Origin: Pedinophyceae sp. YPF-701
Lineage: Eukaryota > Chlorophyta > Pedinophyceae
Length of the DNA stretch: 64,000 nt
Assembly: GCA_916048055.1 (NCBI GenBank)
Contig: CAJZHL010000031.1
Span: 1,542,738-1,606,737 of the forward strand
Direction: 5' to 3'
The notes below the pieces were generated by a model that was not told the DNA's origin, ran no database searches, and saw nothing but the letters and a program-made list of their open reading frames with translations. The translations under genes and the position numbers were made by a program. This document shows, one piece after another, positions 37,650-48,920 of the stretch (position 1 is the first letter of the stretch; every line of letters begins with the position of its first letter).

Positions 37650-39758
37650 ATGGAGGGGTGCACTTCCTCGCCGGGGCGGCTCATGCCCTCCGCGCTGAAC
37701 ACGGCAGCGCCTCTGTACTCTCTCCAGGTGCGGTGCGTTCGGCCTGCGCGCAGGATCCCGGGTTTCGGGGGCCGGGCGTGCGAGGCGCGCGTCCAGAGTG
37801 CGGCGCGGTGGCCGAGACGCTGCTTCCGCGCCGAACCGCGGCACTCGGCGAGCATGCTGCGCAGATAAGCAAGGACAAGCTCAATGTGCGGTACGTGGGC
37901 GAGGCGAGGACCGAGTACGACGTCGGCGCCGTGCGGGCGGACCACCCCGTTCCACAGTGAGTGGTTGCTTCCTGCCCGCGTCCACGCGCCCGCGCCTGGC
38001 CAATGCGTCGCCGTTCCGAACGCGAACGTACTCTGTCCGTGTCTGCGCGCCCCGCGCACTGCTCGATCCGCTCCCGAGGCGCCGCGCGAGGCCCCGGACT
38101 CCATGCCTTCTGTTCGCGGCGCCCCGTGACGAGGCACGCGCCCGGCTCCGCGCCCTCCCCGCGCAGAAACCTCGCGGTGTACTACTTCGAGGCGACGGTC
38201 GACATGCCGCCCACGTCGCTCGGCAAGATGCGCGTCGGTTTCTGTTCCCACTCCTTCAAGGCCGGCCGACACTTCGGGTGCGCACGGCCCGCGCCCTCCG
38301 ACACCCACAACCGCGCCCATGTGCACGGCCCCCCGCGCGCGCCGCCCCTCCCGCCACCTGACGCCCTCGCGCCGCCGCGGTGCCCGCACGCAGCGCGGAG
38401 AAGGGCTCGTTCGCCTACTGCGGCGACGACGGGGCGTTCCGGCACGAGGACAACGTGCGGGAGGCCTACGGCCACCCGTTCCGCAGCGGCGACGTCGTCG
38501 GCGCGGGCATCGTGCTGTCGCGCGGCGCGCTCTTCTTCACCCACAATGGACAGTGCGTCCCCGCGCCGACGCACCGCCGCACGCGCAGCAGCGCGCCTCC
38601 CCGCGCGCACGCCCACGCGGCCGCGCCCCCCCCCGCGCGCTCGCAGGAACCTCGGCGTCGCGCGGTCCGGCGTCGGCCCGCGCACGCACGTGCTGTTCCC
38701 CGCGGTGTCGCTGCACTCCCCGGGGGAGTCCCTGAAGCTCAACTTCGGCGCGGAGCCCTTCATGTTCGACGTCGCGGGCGTGGTCGCGGAGGAGCGCGCG
38801 AAGGAGGAGGGGCAGGTGTCGGACATCGAGGTCCCCGCTGCGGTGTCGCACGAGCTGGTGCGGGGCACGCTGGCGCACTACGGGTACGCGCGGACGCTCG
38901 CGGCGTTCGAGCAGGCGAGCGGGATCGCGGCGGCGCGGCGCGAGGGGCTGCGGCGGAGGGCGGCGCGGGCCGTCGACGGGGAGGGCACGCTGGCGCTGCG
39001 TGCGGGGGTGCGGACGGCGCTGCTGGCGGGGAACGTGGAGGCCGCGGAGGACCTGATGCGGCGGGACAGCATCGCGCGGCGGCTCCTCCCAGAGTGCGCG
39101 CCGCGACCCACAACGACGCGCGTGTTGTGCCTGCTCTGCGACGCGCCTACGCGTGCGTTCTTCGGTGGACGTGGCTGCGCACCCGTGCCTCGCGGCGTGC
39201 AGGGACAGGTTGAGCACGCACACGTGGCGGGACCTGGTGTGGACGGCGCTGTCGTGTCAGGGCGTCGTCGAGCTCGCGCGCGCCGGCGACGCGCCACGCG
39301 CGCTGGCCTTCGCCCGGGAGCGCATCGCGCCGTTCGTGTCCGCGCCGTGCCCGCTCGCGCACGAGCCCGGCGCGGGCGCGGGCCACGACGCGTGCAAGAT
39401 CTGCGTGCACGTGCAGGGCATGGTGCGGGAGTGCATGGGGCTGCTGGCCTACCCGGACGCGGCCACGTCGCCGCTCGCGCACCTCCTGGCGCCGAGCGAG
39501 CGGGAGCGCACCGCCGACATCGTCAACAGCGCGATCCTCACGCTCGAGGCCGCGCTCGGGGAGGGCGAACACCCCCCCGGGGCGTTTCCTGACGCCAGGT
39601 CGTCCGGATCGACCCCCCCCGCGCTGGTCAGGTGCTTGCATCAGCTCTGCGCAGCGCGGCACCTCCTGCACGAGCTCAACGGGCGGCAGGGCGAGCCGTT
39701 CAGCCTCCGCCGCGCCCTGGGCGACGCCGACCCCGACGAACCAATGGCCGGAGCATGA
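37650..39758 (+). CDS. RANBP9/10-like protein, GID1 scaffold of the CTLH/GID ubiquitin ligase
   Basis: Homologues form the scaffold of the GID/CTLH E3 complex; in yeast, Gid1 binds the substrate receptor. Six exons, 37650-37727, 37865-37956, 38167-38277, 38394-38552, 38647-39093 and 39203-39758, join in phase into 480 residues. The SPRY domain is at about residues 25-180: KLNVRYVGEARTEYDVGAV, RADHPVP, VYYFEATV, FAYCGDDG, FRSGDVVGAGI, LFFTHNG. The LisH motif is HELVRGTLAHYGYARTLAAF. A CTLH region follows (VRTALLAGNVEAAEDLM). The CRA region covers WTALSCQGVVELARAGD, ALAFARERIAPF and RCLHQLCAARHLLHELN. Domain order is canonical. The N-terminus is short (about 25 residues before SPRY). No regulatory element is visible. 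Confidence 0.92.
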
Positions 39759-39852
39759 CGTCACGCCACGCGTCAGCGCGCGCCCCTCGGCACTGTAAAT
39801 ACGACGCGCGCACCGCACCGCACATCCGCGTCACACCGCGCCGCGCGGACGG

Positions 39853-41924
39853 TCACTTGCCGATGCAGAACCTCGAGAAGATGTCGTCTAGCACTTCCTC
39901 CGCCACTTCGTCGCCCGTGACCTCCCCGAGCGCCGTGACCGCGTCGCGGAGGTCCACCGTCCAGAAGTCCTGCGGGAGGCCCTGCGCGACGGCCTCGAGG
40001 CACCTCCCCGTGGCCTCCGAGGCGCGCGTGAGGGCCTCGGCCTGCCGCTGGTTGACGGCCCACCCGACGCCCTGGCCGACGCCCTGCGCGCCGGGCGCGC
40101 CGATCAGCCGCGCCATCGCCGCGTCCAGCACCGCCACGCCCTCCCCCATCGCCGCCGACGTCAGCACGACCTCCCTCACCCTCTCCCGCACCTCGGCCGG
40201 CAACGACGCAGCCTCGAAGCCCTGCGTCAGGTCCACCTGCACCGCGCGCGCCGCCAACGCACGCATCAAGCACACGCAACCGTCCTCGCGTGCACGACGC
40301 ACGGCGTCCCCGCGGCGCGCGCGCGCGCTGCTCCGCCCGCCCGGCGCACCTTGTTGCACGCCAGGATGACCGGCGGCCCGCGCGCGCCCCACAGGGGCTC
40401 CATGATCTCCCGGTCCTCCGGCGTCACCCCGACGGCGGCGTCCACGACGACGACGACCACGTCGGCCTCCTGCGCCGCCTTCCGCGAGCGCTCCACGCCG
40501 ATGCTCTCCACCACGTCGGTCGTGTCGCGCATGCCCGCCGTGTCGAGGAGGCGCACGGGGACGCCCGCGACGACCATGTCTGCGTCCACGATGTCGCGCG
40601 TCGTCCCCGCGATGTCCGTCACGATCGCCTTGTCGGTCCCCGTCCACAGGTTGAGCAGCGACGACTTGCCGACGTTCGGCCGCCCCACGATGGCCACCTG
40701 CAGCCCCGACTGCAGCAGCTGGCCGTACTGCGCCGTCTTCAGCGCCTCGCCCACGCGCTCCTGCAGCGCGACGCGCTCCGACGCCGCACGTCGGCCACCG
40801 CGCGGGCACGCAGAGAGGTCACACAACACGGCGCGCGGGCGCACCTGCAGCGCGCGGAGCTGCGCGACGAAGTCCGCCTCGTCGAGCTCGGGGAGGTCCT
40901 CGTCGAAGTCCAGGCGCGCGTCCAGCTCCGCGACCAGCTGCAGCGCCGTCCGCCGCAGCCGCGAGATCTCCCCCCCGAGGCCGCCGCCCAGGCCCGCGAG
41001 CGCGCTGTCCGCGGCCGCGACGGTCCGCGCGCCCAGCAGCTGCGCGACGGACTCGGCCTGCGTGAGGTCGAGGCGGCCGTTGAGGAACGCCCGGAGCGTG
41101 AACTCGCCGTTTCTCGCCAAGCGACACCCGGCGTGCAAGCAGGCCTGCAGGGCGCGCTGCGCGGTGACGGGGCCGCCGTGGCAGTGCAGCTCGACGACGT
41201 CCTCGCGCGTGTAGGACCGGGGCGCGGCCATGTACAGCAGGAGGATTTCGTCGACCACGGAGGCGTCCCGGGGCGACGCGAGGCTGCCGTAGTGCACGCG
41301 GTGCGACCGGGGGCCGTCCCACGCCGGCGCGGGGCCCGGCGGATCGCCTTCCGCGCCCGGCGGCCGGAACAGCTGACGGGCGACGTCCACGGACCGCGAG
41401 CCTGCAGAAGCGGCCGGGCGCGGCGGTGAGAGCGGCCACGGACGCACTCGGGACCCGCCACGGAGCTCGCCGGCGGGCCGGGACGCCCCGGCGCTCCCGC
41501 GTCGCGTGTCTCGAACGCGCAGCGCACCTGATATGCGGAGGATGGTGACGGATCCGGCCGAGGACGACGTCACGACCGCTACGATGGTATCTTCGCCCGC
41601 CGTCGCAAGCTGGGCGTGTGCGGGCGCGCGGTCTGCCTGGCGGCTGTGCGCGCGCGACGACGGGCGCTGCGACACGTGCCTGTTCAGAAGCACGCTGTGA
41701 CGCCCGAGGTTCGCGGAATGGGCTGGCCGGGACCGCGTCAGGCAGCGCCGTGGAGGCGGTGCTGGTGGGGCTGCGCCCCCGCGCGTGCCTGCGCGACACG
41801 CGGCGCACTCCGGGATGTGCCGCCCCACGTGCGCCCCGGACTTGAGCATCATCCTGCTCACCGCGGAGCACATGCGCGCAAACGACGACGCAGCGGGCGG
41901 GGGCAGAATGGAGGTGCCGGCCAT
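39853..41924 (-). CDS. mnmE: MnmE/GTPBP3 tRNA-modification GTPase, organellar
   Basis: With MnmG (GidA/MTO1), this GTPase installs the carboxymethylaminomethyl-type group on U34 of certain tRNAs in organelles. Four exons, 41924-41528, 41401-40845, 40760-40350 and 40236-39853, join in phase into 582 residues. The N-terminal folate-binding domain starts at GEDTIVAVVTSSSAGSVTIL. It continues with SYTREDVVELHCHGG and GEFTLRAFLNGRLDLTQAE. The G domain shows G1 VGRPNVGKSSLLN, G2 DIAGTTRDIV, G3 DTAGMRDT and G4 NKVR (the usual NKxD Asp falls at the exon 3/4 junction and is not evident). The C-terminus is FSRFCIGK, with the catalytic Cys. The first about 115 residues are an Arg/Ser/Pro-rich presequence. 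Whether the target is mitochondrion or plastid is undecided. Confidence 0.93.
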
Positions 41925-42443
41925 CGACCAGACACGAAGACACACACGAAGACACACAGATACACGCTCGCCCCCCGCGCCCTGGCGCGCCGTCTGTCGG
42001 GAGGCGCGGCGCCCGCGCGGGCCCTCGAGCGCCTGGGCGCAGGCATGATTTCGCGACACCCCCTCCCTGACATTGCCGACGACGGCCGGGTCCCGCGCAC
42101 GGGTGGTCCGGCTCCGAGCGGCACGCGCCGGCGCTCGGCGTCACGGAGCGGGGACTGGCTCGGTCGTCGAGGGGCGATGGCACGTGTTGTGCGCGCGACG
42201 GCATCTTGCGGAGAATCGGTCACAAAGCAGGGAGGGAATGAATGGAGGCCGCCTGGCCCGTCGTGTGGCGAGGCAGCAACGCAGTTGTGGATTTCTGGAT
42301 GTTTTTCTGGTATTTTCCAGGCCGTGGGGGCGCGGGGGGGTCTGACCCCCCCGCAGGACTCCCCCCACGGCTCCCGGGCCTACACTTCGCAAGCGAGGGT
42401 CGTCGGGCGCGGGGCGTGCGCGCATGCCCTGCATGCGTTCCTC
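41925..42443. other. intergenic region with GAAGACACACA-type microsatellite
   Basis: Lies between two minus-strand genes. A short repeat of ACACGAAGAC units sits at about 41933-41970. No coding exon is supported. Confidence 0.5.
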
Positions 42444-44672
42444 TCAAGCAGTTTCTCTTGACGCCAGCACGGCGTAGACCTGACGCACGCGCTTCGCAGC
42501 GTCCCGGCGGAGGTCCACGGCGTCGCTCGCCGCGCCGCCGGCCGCTGCGGCCGGCGCGTCCTCGTGCCAGAGGCGCTTCGCGCCGCTGATGTAGTCGCCC
42601 CTGAGCTGCTCGTACCGGTCGTCGGAGTGTTTGTAGCAAAAGGCGAGCGGGGCGCCGTCGGTGCTGCGCTGCGCCAGCACGTGCCCGCGGAACATCCCGC
42701 ACGTCGCGTGGAACGCGTTCACGCACGACCGCACGCAGCACTGCACGGCGCCGCCCCGCTGCCCGCACGCCGCGCACCGCAGGTCGAGCTGCTCCTTGCT
42801 CAGCCCCGTGAGCCTCACGCCCGACAGCTTGGCGGGGTCCGCGAACTCCACGCCGTCCAGCCACCGCGCGCACGCCACGTGGCAGAAGCGCCGCTCGCCC
42901 ACGTCCGCGTCGCCGAGCTTGTTGAGCACCACGCGCATCGACGGCCCCGTGGGGCGCTCGGCCAGGCGCTTGAGCCGCTCGGCCTCGTCGGCGAGCGCCT
43001 GCCGCTGGCGGATGTCCTCCTTGGTCGGCCGCCCGCGCTTCGCCTTGGGCTTCGCGCCCGCGTCGCCCGCCGCCGCGCCGCCCGCCGCGAGGCTCTCCAG
43101 GACGGCCTGCGTCTCGTTGGCCGCGGGGTCCTGCGCGGCGTGCTTGCGGTCGAGGCGCTGCTTGGCGGCCTCCTCGGCCTCCTTCTCGCGCCGCACGCCC
43201 TCCTCGGCGTCGCCCCAGCGGCACGCGCCCCACTCCACGACGCGCCGCAGCGCCCCGCGCCGCACCGGGCACACCACGCACTGGCAGCGCGCGGGGTCGA
43301 GCTGCGCCGCGCACGCGTCGCAGTACCAGTCGCCCTGCACGTCCGCGTCCGTGAGCCCGTAGCACGCCAGGTGCACCGCGGCGTCGCACCCGTCGCACTG
43401 CACCACCGTGCCCTCGACGTCGTCGCCCCCGCACGCCGTGCACGTCCACTCCGTCACCGCGTGCCCGCGGTCCCCCGCCGTCTGCGTCAGCAGCCCGGCG
43501 TCCACGCCGCGCAGGTACCGCAGGTCCACCGGGCCCTCCGACAGCGCCACGTCGCGCGCCGCCGCCGCCACCTCCGGGTCCAGGGGCGCGTCCTCGTCCG
43601 ACAGGTCGTCGCGCCCGCGGCGCCGCGACCGCGTCTGCCCCGACCGCACGCGCTTCACGAACGCCTCCTCCGCGCTGTCGTCCGAGTCCGCGCCGCCGTC
43701 CGACTCCGAGTCGTCCCCGCGCTTGCGCCTCTTGGCTGCAGACACGCTCAAGGGGGAGTCCGGGTGAGCATTGGAGGTGTCGATCTCCGAGAGCGAGCGC
43801 GGGCGTTCGAGCACAGGCGGCGTGTCGGCCAGCGTCGGCGGCGGCGCGGCGGGGGGCGCACATCCGCGGGGGCGGCCCGGGCCGCGGTTGAACACGCCGG
43901 GCTGCGCGGGGCGCATGGCCTGGTTGGCGGCGCGGATGTGGTTGGCGCGGTCCTTGTGCTGGTTGAGCTCCTGCTGCACGTGCATGGCGCGCTGGATGGT
44001 GAACTGCTGCACGGCGCCCACGATGTGCTGCTGCACCTGCGGGTCGTGCAGCAGCGCGGGGTTCTGCGCCACCGCGCGGTAGTAGTCCGGCTGGATCTGC
44101 CTGAGGACGTCCATGTACTGCGACCACGAGCCGGCCACGCCCGCCTGCGCGCGCTGCTGCTGGCTGGACTGCTGCTGCTGCAACAGCGCCTGCAGGTAGG
44201 CCTGCTGCTGGTGCTGCTGCTGCTGCTGGAGCAGGTACGCCTGCTGCTGCTGCGTGAGCGCCGGGGCGTGCTGGTGGTGGTCCTGGGGCGCCTGGGCGTC
44301 CCCGGCGTGCAGCAGCAGCTGCTGCTGTTGTTGTTGTTGCTGAAGGAGCTGCCGCTGGTGCGCCTGGAGCTGCAGCATGTAGGCCTGCTGCGCCTGGGCG
44401 TCCAGCGCCAGGCTTGCGCCGCCCGCCTGCGCCGGCGCGCCGTGCAGGAGGTGGTGCGCCTGCGCTGCCGCCCCGCCGGGCACCTCATACGGCTTCCCCG
44501 CGCCGCCCGTCTCCCCTCCCGCCCCGCCCGCACGCTGGTCGGGCTGTGCGGCCATCTGCTGAGGCTGCGAGGCCTGCGGGGCACCAAACGGCGCCCCGGA
44601 GCCGTCCCCAGCCCCCTGCGATTCAACAGCCCAGACGTGGCCGCCGGCGTCAGGGGGCGCGCCAGGCGGCAT
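42444..44672 (-). CDS. poly-Q nuclear protein with PHD finger and extended PHD (PZP-like) module
   Basis: This appears to be a single-exon gene of 742 residues, unusual in this intron-rich window. The frame also runs upstream to 44879. The N-terminal 250 residues are Gln-rich with runs of up to eight Q. A middle basic-acidic region includes GPGRPRG (AT-hook-like) and KRRKRG (NLS-like). The PHD finger is WTCTACGGDDVEGTVVQCDG, CDAAVHLACYG and WYCDACAAQ, with a zinc-knuckle pair CQCVVCPVR. After a helical insert come the extended-PHD elements RFCHVACARWL, LRCAACGQ, GAVQCCVRSC, AFHATCGMFRGHV and FCYKH. PHD plus extended PHD occurs in BRPF, JADE and AF10-type chromatin readers. No bromodomain or PWWP is visible. 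A histone-reader role is inferred from the family. Confidence 0.9.
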   Translation of the reverse strand: MPPGAPPDAGGHVWAVESQGAGDGSGAPFGAPQASQPQQMAAQPDQRAGGAGGETGGAGKPYEVPGGAAAQAHHLLHGAPAQAGGASLALDAQAQQAYMLQLQAHQRQLLQQQQQQQQLLLHAGDAQAPQDHHQHAPALTQQQQAYLLQQQQQHQQQAYLQALLQQQQSSQQQRAQAGVAGSWSQYMDVLRQIQPDYYRAVAQNPALLHDPQVQQHIVGAVQQFTIQRAMHVQQELNQHKDRANHIRAANQAMRPAQPGVFNRGPGRPRGCAPPAAPPPTLADTPPVLERPRSLSEIDTSNAHPDSPLSVSAAKRRKRGDDSESDGGADSDDSAEEAFVKRVRSGQTRSRRRGRDDLSDEDAPLDPEVAAAARDVALSEGPVDLRYLRGVDAGLLTQTAGDRGHAVTEWTCTACGGDDVEGTVVQCDGCDAAVHLACYGLTDADVQGDWYCDACAAQLDPARCQCVVCPVRRGALRRVVEWGACRWGDAEEGVRREKEAEEAAKQRLDRKHAAQDPAANETQAVLESLAAGGAAAGDAGAKPKAKRGRPTKEDIRQRQALADEAERLKRLAERPTGPSMRVVLNKLGDADVGERRFCHVACARWLDGVEFADPAKLSGVRLTGLSKEQLDLRCAACGQRGGAVQCCVRSCVNAFHATCGMFRGHVLAQRSTDGAPLAFCYKHSDDRYEQLRGDYISGAKRLWHEDAPAAAAGGAASDAVDLRRDAAKRVRQVYAVLASRETA

Positions 44673-46277
44673 CTCGGCGGCGGCGCGCGCAGAAGAGGCG
44701 GTTCGTGGGGCAAAGATGCGCGGGCGCGCACCTGAAACCCGTTTGTCGCTCCCTGGCCGCCGGGAACACCGAACGCTCGCGGATCCATCCCCCTCCAGAG
44801 CCGCGCTCCCTCGCCTCGCGGCCCGCAGCGGCCCTGCCGCGCCCCGCGCCGCGACCTGTCGCCGGAGCGGCCCGTGCACCCTGCGTTGGCGGGCGGGGGG
44901 CGCGGGGCGTGACGCGCGGCGGGAGCCTTATGTGATGCCACTCACGGGCGCGCCGGCCGCGCACGGGGGCGTGATCGGGAATCTAAGCTGCGGGGTGCCG
45001 CCCTCGTGGCCCGCTGGGCTCCCGCCGCAACGTGATTCTGGCCGCGTCTCCGCGGGCGCCACGCGAACGTCAAATGCCACGCCCTGAGGGCCCCGGCCAC
45101 GCGATCCGCCCGCATGCGCGTCAAACGAGGAATGCGCCATCTCGCAACGCGATGCATCAATATGGCTGTCGTAATTCTTCTCGCGACGCCCGCGCGGATG
45201 GCGGGGCGCAGCGGCGAACGACGCGTGTCTAGCACCAGTCGCGTCGAGGCCCGCGCCGCGCCGCATCGGGGCACCGCGGCGCCGCGGCTCCCGCGCCACA
45301 CACGCCGCCGCGGCCCAACGCGCACCCCGCGAGCCGGCGGGCCGGCGCCCGCGCCCCCGGCCCCGCCGGCCCACGGCGCGACCTCGTACACCCACAGGCG
45401 CCCGCCCGCACTCCGCGAGGCCCCACGCGGCCCGCACGCACCGCGCCGGGGGAGCCCCGCGCAGAAAGATCGCGCCGCAGCGCCGCGGCGGTGCATGTGC
45501 GCCCCTCGGCGGCCTTGTGCGCACCTGTCCCTGCCGCCCCTCGGGAGAATCGGCGCCCTGCTTGCGCTCCGCTCTGCGCGATGAGCGTGCCCGCTCGCGA
45601 CCCCGCTGTGGCCGGGGGGCGCGCGGGCGCGGGGCGATGGGTCGCCGCGGAGCCCGGGCGCCTGACCGGTGCGTACACGCGACCGCACACACGCCACCCG
45701 GGGGACCACCGCCGCGGCGTGGAGCGCAGCGCGCGGCGCGGGGCGCCATTGCGGCCAGGGGGCGCCGCGGACCGCCCGAGACGTCGTCGCGGACGCGGCT
45801 GCGACGGGCGTGCGTGGAGCGCGGGACGGCGCCGCCTCGGACCTCGCAGTGAAATAGCAGTGGGGGGCGTGTGCCTGGAGCGGCGGCGCAGCCGACCTTG
45901 GCGCAGCTTGGGGCTGTACTCCTGGGGTGTTTGCGTGTAGGCGTGAACACACGCGCGGTCGAGCCGGAACCTCCCCTCCGGTACGGGCGCCGGTGGGCTG
46001 CGAGGGTGGTTCCTGTCCGCGCGCCGAGCGAAGAGCGAGCGAGCGGTCCGCACCCGCGCGGCGTCCTCGGAGGACGACCCCTGCATCGTGTTCCCGCGTG
46101 CGTGTCTCGTGTCTCCCGTACGCGTACCCAGGCCATCCCGCCCCTGCGCGTTCCACGCAGGCCCTCTGGCAGGGCGTCCCGCAAGCCGCCGGCCATCGTC
46201 CGGCTGCGCAAACAGCGGCGAGATCTGCGGCACTCAGGCCCGGCGCCGCGATCGCGCTGCGGCGGCCACTGCGGAGG
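44673..46277. other. long divergent intergenic region
   Basis: 1.6 kb between the PHD gene (-) and PQBP1 (+). Open frames of up to about 600 codons run through it on the minus strand, but they are Arg/Ala/Pro-rich, continue across unrelated genes and have no motif. I read this as promoter and leader sequence. Confidence 0.45.
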
Positions 46278-47723
46278 ATGCAGCAGGAGCAAACCTCCAC
46301 GGCCCAGAAGCCCGGCCAGCCCGAGCGCGCGGCGGGCGAATGGACCGCCCAGCCCCCTAGCGAGACTCTCGCCCGAGCAGCCGCACAGGGCCTCAAGCCT
46401 CCCGGGCCGCCCGCGCGGTGAGACGCCCGCGATCGCCTCCACTCTGACCGACCCTCCACACCTGCCGCGTGCGTGCGCGCCCGCGCCATCCGCGACCACG
46501 CCCGCTCCACCCGCCTGTACGCAGACCGCGGGTGCCGCCCGGCCCGCCGCCCGGCCCCAAGCCGCAAGCGAGCGCCACCCCAGCGGCGCCCCCCGCCGCG
46601 GACGGGGCGCCCGCGAAGGACCTGCCGCCCGCGCTGCTCGAGCGCCTCAAGAAGCGCGGCCTCGTCAACCACGCCCGGCCGCAGGAACAGCAAGAACCAC
46701 AAGCGCCGCCCGGTCCGCGCCCGCGCCTGTGTTTGCACGATGCATCACACACGTCACCACTGCTGGGCGCGGCGCACCGGCCCACGCCGCCCAACCACCG
46801 CACGGACCCGCGCCCACCGCCGCGCAGGGGCGTCCGAGGCGGAGCGCGACGCGCACGGAGCCCCGCCCGCCGCCGCGCAGCCAGCGACCCCCCCGTTGGC
46901 ACCCCCGGCACACCCCCCGCACGGCGACTACGGCGCGTGGGACGCCCTCGGCCTGCCCCCGGACTGGCGCGAGGCCCGCTGCCCCGCCAGCAACGCCACC
47001 TACTTCTACCGCCCCGCCACCGGGGACCGCTCCTGGCTGCCCCCGCGCGACTCGCAGCCCCGCTGGCTCCCCGAGGTGCGCCCCACGCCGCCCGCGCACG
47101 CGCCCGCCCGCCGCGCCACTGCGCCGCCGCCGACAGGGAAGCCGTCCGTGCGCGCGCAGGGGTGGCGCGTCGCGCGTGACCCGGAGACGGGCCACCGTTA
47201 CTACTGCAACAAACGGCAGGGCCTGAGCCAGTACGACCACCCGGACTGCGCGGCCCCGGTGCCGTCGGCGCCCGCGGAGAGCGCGGGGGTGTTCTCCGCC
47301 AGTCGGACCTGGCAGGGAATACGCCCCGGGTACTGTTTCAAGAAGGGCCCCCGGGGCCTCGGGTACTACTGGGACGACCCCGCCGCGCACGACGCCGCCG
47401 GCGACGCGCCCGCCGCGAAGCGCCCCGCCGCGGCGCCCGCGGGCGAGCGCGCCGCACCGAAGGCCGCGCCGGCGGGCACGTCGCCAGCGGGCCCTCCCGC
47501 CAAGCGCGCGCGCACGTTCAGCAACGCGATCGACCCGATGGACCCGGCGTCGTACTCGGACGCGCCGCGGGGCGGCTGGAGCGCCGGGCTCGCGGGGACG
47601 CAGCCGCGCGCCGCCGACACCACGGCGTCGGGCCCCCTGTTCCAGCAGCGGCCGTACCCGACGCCCGGGTCCGTGCTGCGCGGGAACGCCGCGCAGCACC
47701 AGGCGGGCCCGCAGCGCCAGTGA
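46278..47723 (+). CDS. PQBP1: polyglutamine-binding protein 1 (WW-domain splicing factor)
   Basis: PQBP1 links the spliceosome U5 snRNP protein U5-15kD (DIM1) to transcription and splicing. Exons 46278-46417, 46525-46712 and 46828-47723 join in phase into 407 residues. Two WW-type segments are visible: [20 protein letters not shown] with SWLPP, and [20 protein letters not shown] with SQYDHP. Animal PQBP1 has one WW, so the second is a difference. The intrinsically disordered C-terminus is strikingly conserved: [20 protein letters not shown] and [20 protein letters not shown] followed by VLR, the Y-x-x-P-x-x-V-L site for U5-15kD. The N-terminus is [15 protein letters not shown]. An additional downstream intron cannot be excluded, but the frame is open throughout exon 3. 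Confidence 0.9.
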
Positions 47724-48920
47724 GGCGTGCGCGCGGCGCAGCGCGCTGTGAGGTCCGCGCGGGCGTCGCAACGCAAAGCGCGTCGCTGGCTGCACGCGGG
47801 CTGGCGGGCGCGGTGCTCGCGGGCCTCGGCGGGCGCCTGGTCGCTCCGCGCGCCTGGCTGTTGCGTGGCGCCGAGGCGGAGGCCAGGGGGGGTCAGGAGG
47901 GGGTCGTGTTGTGTCCCGGGGGATGTGAGCGATACGGCGTCGTGTCGTGTTGCTCCGCGGAGGGAGCGCGTCGTGGGCCCCGGCCGAGGGTCGTGCTGTG
48001 TGAGGTCGCTCTCGTGTCAGCCCCCGCCGCTGCCGATGTGGCCCACGGGGAGGGGTGTGGACAGGCTCCGGGGGTGTGGACCGCGTCCTGGCCGTGGTCC
48101 GACGGGGCCGTCGCGGGGGGGCGCATCGCTCCGTGGCTGCGCGCAGTGTCGGCATAGCTCGTAGCCACCGCGGACGGCGCCGTTGAGGTCCGGCGCCCGC
48201 TGTCGTCGTCGTGCTCAGTTGTTGTTGCGGGGCAAGGGAGCGTGCCGCTGGGGCGACGCTGCGCGGGTGGAGGGGTGTGGGCGCCGGGTCGGGAAGTGGT
48301 TGGGTCTCGGGGACCTCGCTGAGGGCGATCGAGTGAGCGGCGAGCCCTGTTCCGGGAGGATTCGAGCCCATCCAGCCAGCGTGTGCCTGGGCTCTGCAGA
48401 GCGACCTTCTGCGCGACTGCGCTGTGACTCCGAGACGGGTGAGCTCCCGCCGCGTAGTCAGGGCACTGAGGATCTACATGCGCCGCTTCATGGCCCGAGA
48501 GAGCCCATCATTGGGCGACCACGGCGCCCGCTGCACGGCCATGGCTGTTTCACGCGACGTGATGCCGCGTGCCGGCGCACCCGCCGACAACGGCGGCCGT
48601 GATGAGATCGCAACGAGATATCTTTGCTGGGGCGAAGACGAAGCACCGTCAGCGCCCTGCACAGCGACCGCCAGGGGCGGTCGTAGCTCGACGTCAGTTG
48701 CTCTCGCTCCGTGGCCGCGACGTCTGCGGGGCGCGAGTCGCGCTTTCGTCGCTCCGTACAGCCAGAACGAGCACACAGGGCCCATGCGCGTCGAGTTCTT
48801 GCAATGCCTCGCTCCGGCGGCCCACGCTCCGCGCGGAGCCCCACTTCTGACTGGGAGGCGATTGCCCCGAACCCTGACGTCGTCTACCACGCTTTCCGCG
48901 CGCGCAGGTGACCTTCCACG
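47724..48920. other. intergenic region
   Basis: 1.2 kb between PQBP1 and the PH-PLAT gene, both on plus. It has G-runs and several unsupported open frames, and probably holds the 3' UTR and the next promoter. Nothing else is recognised. Confidence 0.45.

Noticed and set aside
44928-46738. Two overlapping minus-strand frames of 523 and 598 codons
   Set aside because: Different frames over the same DNA, both of Arg/Ala/Pro-rich composition, and they run into the PQBP1 exons. Treated as chance.
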